Below are positions 15,822 to 23,515 of a stretch of 64,000 nucleotides of DNA, piece by piece. The notes beneath the pieces were generated by a model that was given only the letters and a program-made list of their open reading frames with translations, was not told where the DNA came from and searched no databases. The DNA comes from Patescibacteria group bacterium (GTDB lineage Bacteria; Patescibacteriota; Minisyncoccia; UBA6257; 02-FULL-45-10c): assembly GCA_018896875.1 (NCBI GenBank), contig JAHILT010000006.1, forward strand, positions 29,297 through 93,296. Reading direction: 5' to 3'. A program made the position numbers and the translations under genes. Position 1 is the stretch's first letter; every line of letters starts with the position of its first letter.

Positions 15822-17339
15822 ATGACAACTATTTCAAAATCTAATTATCTTCTTTATAGAGAATGTAAGAAAAATGTTTGGCTTAAAATATATAGGCCAG
15901 ATATATATAAAGAACAATCAAAATTATCTGAATTTGAGGAGGCTATAATAGAAACCGGAAACGAAGTTGAGTTATTAGCGAGAAAACTTTTTCCGACTGG
16001 AATTTTGATTGAGGGCATAGGAGAGAAAGCACAAGAATTAACCCAACAATATATTGATAAAAAAGAGTCTATCTTATTTCAACCAATTTTCGTTAAGAGT
16101 GATTTTTTAGCAGCGGTTGATGTCTTAGAATACGACAAGCAAATTGGTGGTTATATAATATCCGAAATAAAGGCCACTAATCAGATTAAAGAAAAAAAAC
16201 ATTTTTACGACTTGGCTTTTCAAGTTAATTTGCTTAGAAAATTAGATTTGGACGTTAAGAAAATAAAAATAATGCATTTGAATTCTGAATATACGCGTTC
16301 AGGAGAATTAGACTTAAAAAATCTTTTTTTAATTGAAGATGTAACCGAGTCTGTTGAGAAAATTGTTGATGAGGTAAACGAGGAGATGGATATGGCTTTA
16401 GAATATCTTTCAAGCGACATTGAGCCAGAAGGTCCTTGTAGTTGTCTTTATAAAAGTAGGAATAACCATTGTCCTACTTTTTGCTATTCAAATCCTTGCG
16501 TTCCGAAATATAGCATTCATGACATAGCTCGTATAGGCAATAGTAAAAAGAAAATTCAACAATTAGTTGATGCTAATATTTTTTGTATTGATGAAATTCC
16601 AGAGGATATTAAACTTACCGATATTCAAAGAAATCAAGTTGAATCCTTTGTTTTTGATAAGATTATGGTAGAAAAAGAATCAATAGCAAGAGAACTTGAA
16701 AATTTAATTTTTCCATTATATTTTCTAGATTACGAAACTTGCCCAACAGCAGTTCCTCGTTTTGATAGTTATTCTCCGTATCAGCAAATTCCATTTCAAT
16801 ATTCACTTCATAAATTAGTGGCACCCATTCGACAGGATCAGGGTGTTCTAGCTAAGCTGGAACATTTTGAATTTTTACATACCAAACCTTCCGATCCGAG
16901 CAGGGCATTAGCAGAGACACTTCAAGAACACATCGGCAATGTGGGCACGATTATCGTGTGGAATAAAAAATTTGAATGTAAGATGAATAAAGAATTAGCG
17001 GAAAGATTGCCAGAATTTAAATTATTTATGGAATCTATAAATAGTCGAATTTATGATTTAATGGATATTTTTTCCAAACAACATTATGTTCATAAAGATT
17101 TTAAAGGGAGCACTTCAATAAAGCGTGTTTTACCAGTGCTCGCTCCAGAATTATCTTATAAAGATCTTTGTATACAAGAAGGAGGCACTGCGTCTCAGAG
17201 TTGGGACAAAATTGCTCTAAACTCTATTCCTAAAGAAGAAAAAGATAAAATAACTAAAGATTTATTGGCTTATTGTAAATTGGATACTTATGCAATGTAT
17301 GCAATTTGGCGAAAAATTAATAATTTGCTAATTAAATAA
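15822..17339 (+). CDS. DUF2779 protein: PD-(D/E)XK-like plus DEDD-like nuclease domains
   Basis: The N-terminal half resembles a Cas4/RecB-type nuclease: SKSNYLLYRECKKNVWLKI at the start, the putative active-site pair AAVDVLEY and ISEIKATNQ near 105-125, and a cysteine cluster near 205-225 (CSCLYKSRNNHCPTFC, then NPC) that could hold an iron-sulfur cluster. The C-terminal half (about 300-505) has YFLDYETC, VWNKKFECKMN and LAYCKLDTYAMYAIW, as in 3'-5' exonucleases of the RNase H fold. Function is unknown; DNA repair or defence is plausible. The ATG at 15822 is preferred to a TTG at 15816. Confidence 0.8.
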   Translation: MTTISKSNYLLYRECKKNVWLKIYRPDIYKEQSKLSEFEEAIIETGNEVELLARKLFPTGILIEGIGEKAQELTQQYIDKKESILFQPIFVKSDFLAAVDVLEYDKQIGGYIISEIKATNQIKEKKHFYDLAFQVNLLRKLDLDVKKIKIMHLNSEYTRSGELDLKNLFLIEDVTESVEKIVDEVNEEMDMALEYLSSDIEPEGPCSCLYKSRNNHCPTFCYSNPCVPKYSIHDIARIGNSKKKIQQLVDANIFCIDEIPEDIKLTDIQRNQVESFVFDKIMVEKESIARELENLIFPLYFLDYETCPTAVPRFDSYSPYQQIPFQYSLHKLVAPIRQDQGVLAKLEHFEFLHTKPSDPSRALAETLQEHIGNVGTIIVWNKKFECKMNKELAERLPEFKLFMESINSRIYDLMDIFSKQHYVHKDFKGSTSIKRVLPVLAPELSYKDLCIQEGGTASQSWDKIALNSIPKEEKDKITKDLLAYCKLDTYAMYAIWRKINNLLIK

Positions 17340-17362
17340 ATACTGTATAAAATAAAGTAATC

Positions 17363-17433
17363 TTACCAAAAAAATAAAGTATTTCTCGGAACGACTAAGA
17401 GATGTTCCTTAAAACACTTTAGTTTTTTGGTAA
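17363..17433 (+). ncRNA. Candidate structured RNA or long-stem hairpin
   Basis: Two 18-base arms (17363-17380 and 17416-17433) pair at 17 of 18 positions. Inside them GGAAC (17388-17392) pairs with GTTCC (17404-17408). The whole fold is 71 bases and fills the gap between the DUF2779 gene and the cyclophilin gene. It could be an unusually long terminator, a 5' leader element of the cyclophilin gene, or a small RNA. I do not match it to a known family. Confidence 0.45.
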
Positions 17434-17466
17434 AAATAATACTAACCAATATAATAATTATTCAAT

Positions 17467-18114
17467 ATGATAAAAAAAATATTATCAATTTTAGCACCGA
17501 TTCTTTTCTTTGTTTTTATTTATTTTTACGGCGGAGATATTATGAATAAGCAAACAATTAACAATGGCGTTAACGAAAACGCTCAAACAATTAATCAACC
17601 AAAAAATATGAATTTACCAAAACCGGATATGCAAATAGACGAGAGTAAAGTTTATAACGCTATATTAAAAACATCAGAAGGTGATATTGAAATATCCTTA
17701 AATATTAAAGATATGCCTATTACAGTAAATAATTTTGTTTATTTAGCTAAAAATAGTTTATACGAAAATACTATTTTTCATAGAATTATAAAAGGTTTTA
17801 TGATTCAAGGTGGTGATCCAGAGGGAACTGGAATGGGTGGACCAGGTTATCAATTTGATGACGAGCCGTTTTCTGGGGAATATACTCGCGGAACTGTAGC
17901 GATGGCTAACTCCGGGCCAAATACTAATGGTAGTCAATTCTTTATAATGCACGCCGACACTCCACTTCCAAAAAATTATGTAATCTTTGGACAAGTTGTT
18001 GAAGGATTGGATGTAGTAGATAAAATTGCTTCAGCTCCAGTTATTCCTTCTGGCGAAATGTCTCAGCCAGTTAAACCAGTAATTGTAAGTTCTGTTGATA
18101 TAATAGAGAAGTAA
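17467..18114 (+). CDS. Membrane-anchored cyclophilin-type peptidyl-prolyl isomerase
   Basis: Catalyses proline cis-trans isomerisation. A hydrophobic signal or anchor at residues 3-24 places the catalytic domain outside the membrane. The cyclophilin core starts at about 65 (AILKTSEGDIEISL) and contains IFHRIIKGFMIQGGDP, with the catalytic arginine, then GTVAMANSGPNTNGSQFFI. It is of the compact bacterial type. There is no Shine-Dalgarno sequence. It is followed by a terminator. Confidence 0.93.
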   Translation: MIKKILSILAPILFFVFIYFYGGDIMNKQTINNGVNENAQTINQPKNMNLPKPDMQIDESKVYNAILKTSEGDIEISLNIKDMPITVNNFVYLAKNSLYENTIFHRIIKGFMIQGGDPEGTGMGGPGYQFDDEPFSGEYTRGTVAMANSGPNTNGSQFFIMHADTPLPKNYVIFGQVVEGLDVVDKIASAPVIPSGEMSQPVKPVIVSSVDIIEK

Positions 18115-18130
18115 ATCAAAAATATTTGCT

Positions 18131-18161
18131 AAAACAGCCTAAATACCCTAGGCTGTTTTTA
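18131..18161 (+). terminator. Intrinsic terminator after the cyclophilin gene
   Basis: AAAACAGCCTA and TAGGCTGTTTTT form an 11-bp stem with a short loop and a T-run. Confidence 0.85.
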
Positions 18162-18188
18162 GTTGTTTAAAAACTTCGGAGGTGTTTT

Positions 18189-18803
18189 ATGAAAATAATA
18201 AAAGCTTATTTTGTAATTGAAGATGAATTGAATGGAGAAAGATTTTTAAAATCTTTAGAAAAATATGGACGAGTTTGTTACAAAAGCGAGACCAATATAA
18301 CTTTAGATTCGGCTAAAAAATTTATAGCCAACATTCTTAAAAATCATCACGAATCAGTAATAGAACATGAAAAGGTAACTGTGCGGATTGTTTGTGATCG
18401 TGGTGTAACTCATGAAATAGTGCGTCACAGACTTGGTTCTTATAGTCAGGAATCTACTCGTTATTGTGATTACCAAAAATCTGGCGAGGTAGTTTTCATA
18501 AAACCGTGTTTTTGGGGAAAAGACGATTCTGGATATTTAATCTGGGAGAAGTCTATGAAAGAAGCTGAACAGAAATACAACGAATTAAGAAAACTTGGTG
18601 CTACTCCTCAGGAAGCACGTTCTGTTCTTCCTAATTCTCTTAAGACCGAAATTATCGTTACTTATAATCTAAGAGAATGGCGTCATTTTTTCAAACTTCG
18701 TTGCTCAACAAAAGCACATCCTCAAATGAGAGAGGTAGCAATATCTCTTTTGGCAGAATTCAGAAAAATAATTCCGATTATATTTGATGATATATCAGTA
18801 TAA
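18189..18803 (+). CDS. thyX: FAD-dependent thymidylate synthase ThyX
   Basis: Makes dTMP from dUMP using methylene-tetrahydrofolate and reduced FAD. The ThyX motif is RHRLGSYSQESTRY near residues 79-92. The C-terminal SLKTEIIVTYNLREWRHFF and the nucleotide-binding RCSTKAHPQMREV segment are also typical. At 204 residues it is a normal short ThyX. Unlike the core genes around it, it has a strong ribosome binding site, GGAGGTG (18178-18184). It stands alone between two terminators, which together with its start signal is compatible with lateral transfer. Confidence 0.95.
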   Translation: MKIIKAYFVIEDELNGERFLKSLEKYGRVCYKSETNITLDSAKKFIANILKNHHESVIEHEKVTVRIVCDRGVTHEIVRHRLGSYSQESTRYCDYQKSGEVVFIKPCFWGKDDSGYLIWEKSMKEAEQKYNELRKLGATPQEARSVLPNSLKTEIIVTYNLREWRHFFKLRCSTKAHPQMREVAISLLAEFRKIIPIIFDDISV

Positions 18804-18815
18804 TAGTAAAACCAT

Positions 18816-18844
18816 AAAGCCCCCGTTCGCGGGGGCTTTTTTAT
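18816..18844 (+). terminator. Intrinsic terminator after thyX
   Basis: AAAGCCCCCG, TTCG loop, CGGGGGCTTT: a perfect 10-bp stem followed by T residues. Confidence 0.92.
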
Positions 18845-18865
18845 AAATTAAGGCTATTTCAAACC

Positions 18866-18894
18866 ATTTCCAACGGCTCATATATTGAGCCGTT
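18866..18894. repeat. Dispersed palindromic repeat, copy 2
   Basis: These 29 bases are identical to 4584-4612. Only the inner part of the hairpin is kept here; the flanking arm bases of copy 1 are not conserved, so the perfect stem is shorter. Confidence 0.85.
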
Positions 18895-18924
18895 AGGAAT
18901 TTTAATAAAATCTTGATTATTTGG

Positions 18925-18930
18925 TATAAT
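18925..18930 (+). promoter_or_regulatory. Extended -10 box upstream of leader element 1
   Basis: TGGTATAAT, an extended -10 sequence, ends 13 bases before the left arm of the leader element. Transcription from here would include the whole element. No good -35 box is visible. Confidence 0.5.
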
Positions 18931-18943
18931 AAGCATGGAATGA

Positions 18944-19076
18944 ATCCCCCACATAATTAAGACTGATAAAGTATAAATACTAGATGATGTAAAATTAATG
19001 AGTAAGTCGTAAAAAAATAATTTAATGATATTGATTATGAAAGTTTCACTTTCTGGTCTTTGTTATGTGGGGGATG
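18944..19076 (+). promoter_or_regulatory. Start-codon inverted-repeat leader element, copy 1 (before glycerate kinase)
   Basis: Left arm 18944-18964 (begins ATCCCCCACATAA) is complementary to right arm 19055-19075 (ends TTATGTGGGGGAT), the last two bases of which belong to the start codon at 19074. The hairpin GAAAGT-TTC-ACTTTC (19039-19053) ends one base before the right arm. A tiny ORF MNPPHN-stop begins at 18942 within the left arm. Two further copies lie at 32585 and 61012. Confidence 0.65.
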
Positions 19077-20357
19077 AAAATAAAAAATTTTAAAAAATTA
19101 GCGACATCTAAAGATAGAAAAAAAGTGCTTGAAATTATTGAGAGCGGCTTAAATGCTATTGATACAAGAAAGGCAGTTTTGAATTCTATCAGAATTAAAA
19201 ATGAAAAATTATTAGTAAATAATCATTCTTTTTCTTTAAAAAATGCCAAGAAGATTTTAATTATTGGAATCGGAAAATGTTCTTTAGAAGCAGGTTCGGC
19301 TATGGAAAAGATTTTAGGAAAAAGATTGACTGGCGGAATTGTATTGGATGTGCATGAAGGAAAATTAAAAAAATTAAAAACTTTTACAGGCGATCATCCT
19401 TTGATGTCTCCTCGTAATGTGGATGCTACAAAGAAAATTATTAAATCTCTTTTTGGTCTTACCGAACAAGATTTAGTTATTTTTATAATTTCTGGCGGTG
19501 GCTCAGCGTTACTTTGCCAGCCAAAAGGTTTTACGTGTTTTGAAGAATCAGCAGTGGTTGAAGCTTTAATGCATTCTGGGGCAGATATTTACGAAGTGAA
19601 TACAGTTAGAAAACATTTGTCTTTAGCCCGTGGCGGATTTTTGGCTAAGTACGCTTATCCAGCTCGTGTTGTTTCTTTGATTTTTTCTGACGTAGTAGGG
19701 GATAATCTTGAATTTATAGCTTCTGGTCCGACTATTAAAGACACCACTACTATAGAACAAGCTATGGACGTTCTTAAAAAATACAATATTTATGAAAAAT
19801 GTAATTTTCCACCATTGAATCTTGTTGAAACTCCAAAAGATGATAAATATTTTGAACAAAACAGAAATGTTTTATTCGTTTCTAGCCAGACTGCTCTTGA
19901 AGCTATGGCAGAAAAATCTAGGGAATTAGGTTATTTACCTAAAATTCGTAAAAATGATTTAACAGGCGAAGCCAAAGAGGTTGCTAAAGAAATTATTGAG
20001 GAATTGTCCCAAGAAAACTCAGGAACTGTCTTATTATATGGAGGAGAAACAACTGTAAAAATCACAGGGAAGGGCAAAGGAGGAAGAAATCAAGAAATGT
20101 CTCTTTCTAGTTTGAGGTTTATAAAAGATAATCAAATCCTAGTTTCTTTTGCGTCAGATGGACGAGACAATTCTGATAATGCTGGCGGTATTTGTGATAT
20201 AATTACTAAGAAAAAAGCTTTAAAGAAAAATCTAAATATAGAAAAGTATTTAAAAAATAACGATTCATATAATTTCTTTAAAGAAATTGGCGATTTTTTA
20301 AACACAGGAGATACTGGTTCTAATGTGGCAGACATTATAATCGCGATTAATAATTAA
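19074..20357 (+). CDS. Glycerate 2-kinase (GckA/TtuD, MOFRL family)
   Basis: Phosphorylates D-glycerate to 2-phosphoglycerate. Family motifs are ILIIGIGKCSLEAGSAME, IISGGGSALLCQP, VNTVRKHLSLARGG, LYGGETTVKITGKGKGGRNQ and SFASDGRDNSDNAGG, which make the assignment firm. The 427-residue length is normal. I chose the ATG at 19074; an in-frame ATG 9 bases earlier (MWGM) is inside the leader element's right arm and fits the family less well. Its product feeds enolase, encoded 4 kb downstream, and PEP synthase is the next gene. Confidence 0.92.
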   Translation: MKIKNFKKLATSKDRKKVLEIIESGLNAIDTRKAVLNSIRIKNEKLLVNNHSFSLKNAKKILIIGIGKCSLEAGSAMEKILGKRLTGGIVLDVHEGKLKKLKTFTGDHPLMSPRNVDATKKIIKSLFGLTEQDLVIFIISGGGSALLCQPKGFTCFEESAVVEALMHSGADIYEVNTVRKHLSLARGGFLAKYAYPARVVSLIFSDVVGDNLEFIASGPTIKDTTTIEQAMDVLKKYNIYEKCNFPPLNLVETPKDDKYFEQNRNVLFVSSQTALEAMAEKSRELGYLPKIRKNDLTGEAKEVAKEIIEELSQENSGTVLLYGGETTVKITGKGKGGRNQEMSLSSLRFIKDNQILVSFASDGRDNSDNAGGICDIITKKKALKKNLNIEKYLKNNDSYNFFKEIGDFLNTGDTGSNVADIIIAINN

Positions 20358-20373
20358 AAAAAATAATAAAAAA

Positions 20374-22827
20374 ATGGGGATGAAAAGAGAAAAAAAATTT
20401 GTTTTATGGTTTGAAGAATTAGGAATTAATGATATTCCTTTGGTTGGCGGAAAAAATGCGGCGATCGGAGAGATGTATTCAAATTTAGTCCCGCTTGGAA
20501 TTGGTATTCCAAATGGGTTTGCTTTGACAGCTTATGCTTATAGATTTTTTTTCGAAAAGACTGGACTAGACGATAAGATTAAAGAAGTTTTATCAGATCT
20601 TAATACGCACGATATTAGAAATTTACGAGCAAGAGGAGCGAGTTGCAGAAAAGCTATTTTGTCTACTGAATTACCTATTGAGATTAAAAAAATATTAGCT
20701 CTTACTTATAAACAACTAGAAAAAAAATATGGGAAGCGAGTAGATGTGGCTGTTCGTTCTTCTGCTACTGCAGAAGATTTGCCCGATGCTTCTTTCGCTG
20801 GACAACAAGAAACCTTTTTAAATATTTCAGGAGAGGAGGCACTAGAGGAAGCCGTTCATAAGTGTATAGCTTCTTTATTTACAGACAGAGCTATTTCGTA
20901 TAGAACAGATAAAGGTTTTTGTCATTTTGACACAGCGCTTTCTGTTGGTGTTCAAAAAATGGTGCGTTCTGATTTAGCTAGTAGCGGAGTTATTTTTACT
21001 CTAGATACAGAATCAGGATTTGATAAAGTTGTGGTTATTAATAGTGTCTATGGTTTAGGGGAAATGATTGTTCAAGGACGAGTTATACCAGATGAATTTA
21101 TAGTTTTTAAACCTACGCTTGAGAAAGGATTTAAATCTATTATTGCTCAAGATCTAGGAGTTAAGGACAAGAAAATGGTTTACGCTTCTAAAGAAACAAA
21201 AGTTGTTGATGTCAGCAAAAAAGATCAAGAAGCTTTTTCTTTAACCAATCAAGAAGTTTTAAAATTAGCGGATTGGTCTGTGAAAGTTGAAAAACATTTT
21301 TCTGCAAAAAAAGGAAAATATCAAGCTATGGATATTGAATGGGCGAAGGATGGAAAAACTCAAAAATTATTTATAGTGCAAGCTAGACCAGAAACAGTGC
21401 ATTCTTCTAAAGACCCGAATGTTTATCAAGAATTTAAATTAAAAAAGACAGGCAAATTACTGTTTTCTGGAATAGCTGTTGGTAAAAAAATAGCATCAGG
21501 AAAAGTGCGGGTAATCAAAGATACTAAAAATATGTTGCAGTTTAAAAAAGGAGAAATTTTAGTTACTGAAATAACTGATCCTGATTGGGAGCCAATTATG
21601 AAAATTGCTTCAGCTATTATTACTGACAAAGGTGGACGTACTAGTCATGCTGCAATTGTTTCACGTGAATTGGGAATTCCTTGCATTGTTGGATCTGAAA
21701 AAGCGACAAGGCTTTTGAAGGATGGAGTGGAAATTACAGTTGATTGTGCTTCTAGCGAAGAGGGAAGAATTTATAAAGGAAAATTACCTTTTATCATTAA
21801 TAAGCAAAGATTAAACAAAATTCCAAAAATAAAGACCAAGGTAATGCTTAATATTGGTTCTCCTGGCGAAGCTTTTAAAAATAGTCATTTGCCTGTAAGC
21901 GGAGTTGGTTTAGGCAGATTGGAGTTTATTATAGCTTCTCATATCGGCATACATCCTAATGCTTTGATTAATTATCAAAAAATTAAAAAACAAAAAAATA
22001 CTGAAGCAAGAAAGATTATTAAAGAAATAGACAAAAGAACACCTAGCTATAAAATCAAATCAGATTTTTATATTGATGAATTAGCGGAAGGTATTGCTAA
22101 AATTGCTGCTGCTTTTTGGCCTAATGATGTAATCATTAGATTTTCTGATTTTAAAACTAATGAATATAGTAAACTCGTGGGCGGAAGCTTATATGAACCA
22201 CAGGAAGAAAATCCTATGATTGGCTGGAGAGGTGCGTCTCGTTATTATGATCCAAAATTTAAAGAAGCTTTTGGTTTGGAATGTAAGGCCTTTAAAAAAG
22301 TCCGTGAAGTTATGGGGTTGGTTAATATAGTACCTATGGTTCCTTTCTGTAGAACGCCAGAAGAGGGGCAGAAAGTTCTTGGTGTTATGAAAGAGTACGG
22401 GCTTTCTCGTAGTCCGCGTCAGTCAGCGTCTAGTCTGCGTAAGTCTGCGCTTGAGGGACTCAAAGTATATGTGATGTGCGAGATACCATCTAATATTCTT
22501 TTAGCTGATGAATTTTTGGAAATTTTTGATGGAATGTCTATAGGTTCAAATGATTTAACTCAATTAGTTTTAGGAATGGACAGAGACTCTGGTGTCATTA
22601 CACATATTGCTAATGAGAATAACGAAGCGGTGAAAAAAATGGTTGCGGATATTATTACTAAATGTACAGCGAAGAAAAAGTATATTGGTATTTGTGGACA
22701 GGCTCCTTCCGACTATCCTGAATTTACTGCGTTTTTAGTAGAAAAAGGAATAGAAAGTATATCTTTAACTCCTGATACAATTATCAAAAACATTTTAATG
22801 ATTGCGGAAAAAGAAAAAGGAAAATAA
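20374..22827 (+). CDS. ppsA: Phosphoenolpyruvate synthase
   Basis: Interconverts pyruvate plus ATP and PEP plus AMP through a phosphohistidine. The ATP-binding domain (VDVAVRSSATAEDLPDASFA), the swivelling domain with phosphohistidine motif GGRTSHAAIVSRELG, and the PEP barrel ending SIGSNDLTQLVLGMDRDSG and ICGQAPSDYPEF are in order. At 817 residues it is slightly longer than usual; 12-15 residues near 678-695 (LSRSPRQSASSLRKSALEG) are a translated repeat just before the conserved YVMCEIPSN. It starts 16 bases after glycerate kinase; MGM is followed by a second in-frame ATG. Confidence 0.96.
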   Translation: MGMKREKKFVLWFEELGINDIPLVGGKNAAIGEMYSNLVPLGIGIPNGFALTAYAYRFFFEKTGLDDKIKEVLSDLNTHDIRNLRARGASCRKAILSTELPIEIKKILALTYKQLEKKYGKRVDVAVRSSATAEDLPDASFAGQQETFLNISGEEALEEAVHKCIASLFTDRAISYRTDKGFCHFDTALSVGVQKMVRSDLASSGVIFTLDTESGFDKVVVINSVYGLGEMIVQGRVIPDEFIVFKPTLEKGFKSIIAQDLGVKDKKMVYASKETKVVDVSKKDQEAFSLTNQEVLKLADWSVKVEKHFSAKKGKYQAMDIEWAKDGKTQKLFIVQARPETVHSSKDPNVYQEFKLKKTGKLLFSGIAVGKKIASGKVRVIKDTKNMLQFKKGEILVTEITDPDWEPIMKIASAIITDKGGRTSHAAIVSRELGIPCIVGSEKATRLLKDGVEITVDCASSEEGRIYKGKLPFIINKQRLNKIPKIKTKVMLNIGSPGEAFKNSHLPVSGVGLGRLEFIIASHIGIHPNALINYQKIKKQKNTEARKIIKEIDKRTPSYKIKSDFYIDELAEGIAKIAAAFWPNDVIIRFSDFKTNEYSKLVGGSLYEPQEENPMIGWRGASRYYDPKFKEAFGLECKAFKKVREVMGLVNIVPMVPFCRTPEEGQKVLGVMKEYGLSRSPRQSASSLRKSALEGLKVYVMCEIPSNILLADEFLEIFDGMSIGSNDLTQLVLGMDRDSGVITHIANENNEAVKKMVADIITKCTAKKKYIGICGQAPSDYPEFTAFLVEKGIESISLTPDTIIKNILMIAEKEKGK
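22405..22455 (+). repeat. Repeat of the AGTCCGCG/AGTCAGCG type inside ppsA
   Basis: A GC-rich stretch with AGTCCGCGTCAGTCAGCGTC and AGTCTGCGTAAGTCTGCGC, translated in frame. Very similar strings lie inside thrS on the other strand at 35880-35953. Confidence 0.7.
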
Positions 22828-22906
22828 AAAATTAACCTTGTTTTTCCCTGGTGCTTTGCTAGGCTTATCAATATAAGTTGTTCTTTGATTTTAAAAATAT
22901 AAAAGG

Positions 22907-22938
22907 TCGCCTACTCCGTCAACTGGCGGATATGGCGA
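22907..22938 (+). repeat. Hairpin in the leader of a small gene, related to the CCGCCAGCTGGCGG palindrome
   Basis: TCGCC (22907-22911) pairs with GGCGA (22934-22938), and TCCGTCA (22915-22921) with TGGCGGA (22924-22930). It is a degenerate relative of the palindrome at 4475-4494 and ends 4 bases before the strong ribosome binding site of the next gene. Confidence 0.6.
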
Positions 22939-22955
22939 ACTAAAGGAGGCGCTAT

Positions 22956-23342
22956 ATGGATGAGCAGACACGACAGTCAATTTGTAAAATAATACAAATT
23001 ACAGAAATGACTCGGAAGGGTCAAGTGATTTGGCATAAAAAACCAAAAAGCATGTTACTAACCGATTCTTTTCGAATCGTGCATTGGGTGAATCCAAACA
23101 AACACTACAAAGATGTTTATCTTGGATTAGAAACAAAAAAGAACATTCTTTGTATGGTAATAGAAGACTATAAATTGCATAATGACAAAAACTATATAAA
23201 CGCCGAAGGTCAGGCAAAGAAATTAATGAAAAAACTTTTTTGTCTTGTGGAAAAGAGAGTAATAGAAAGAAAAATTTGCCAAAAATGTAAAGAAATAAGA
23301 ATGCTTTTAAAACTAAGAAGAGACAAAGGATTTAGTAGGTAG
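22956..23342 (+). CDS. Small basic protein, unknown function
   Basis: 128 residues, not recognised. It is lysine-rich, with one compact-looking segment (FRIVHWVNPNKHYKDVYLGL, then ILCMVIEDYKL) and a C-terminal CQKCKEIRMLLKLRRD that may bind metal or nucleic acid. AAAGGAGG (22942-22949) lies 6 bases before the ATG. The gene has its own terminator and a hairpin in its leader. It is one of the set of orphan genes with strong ribosome binding sites. Confidence 0.62.
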   Translation: MDEQTRQSICKIIQITEMTRKGQVIWHKKPKSMLLTDSFRIVHWVNPNKHYKDVYLGLETKKNILCMVIEDYKLHNDKNYINAEGQAKKLMKKLFCLVEKRVIERKICQKCKEIRMLLKLRRDKGFSR

Positions 23343-23404
23343 TTCTTTAGTATTTTTAGCTAATCATATTACAAGTGAACCACAACATTTCAAATTGCTT
23401 TTCG

Positions 23405-23441
23405 CCCCCACACTTATATTAAGTGTGGGGGTTTATTTTTT
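23405..23441 (+). terminator. Intrinsic terminator, CCCCCACAC type (copy 1)
   Basis: Perfect 11-bp stem CCCCCACACTT / AAGTGTGGGGG with a 5-base loop, followed by TTTATTTTTT. Nearly the same hairpin follows another small gene at 26031. Confidence 0.9.
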
Positions 23442-23450
23442 ATCCTCCCG

Positions 23451-23473
23451 AACATTCGCCCTAGGCGAATGTT
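23451..23473. repeat. Palindrome AACATTCGCC-CTA-GGCGAATGTT
   Basis: Perfect 10-bp inverted repeat with a 3-base spacer, followed 6 bases later by TATAAT (23480-23485), which may be the -10 box of the downstream dehydrogenase gene. Confidence 0.6.
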
Positions 23474-23515
23474 TTAGGGTATAATTAAAAATAATTATCA
23501 TTAATTTACATAAAT

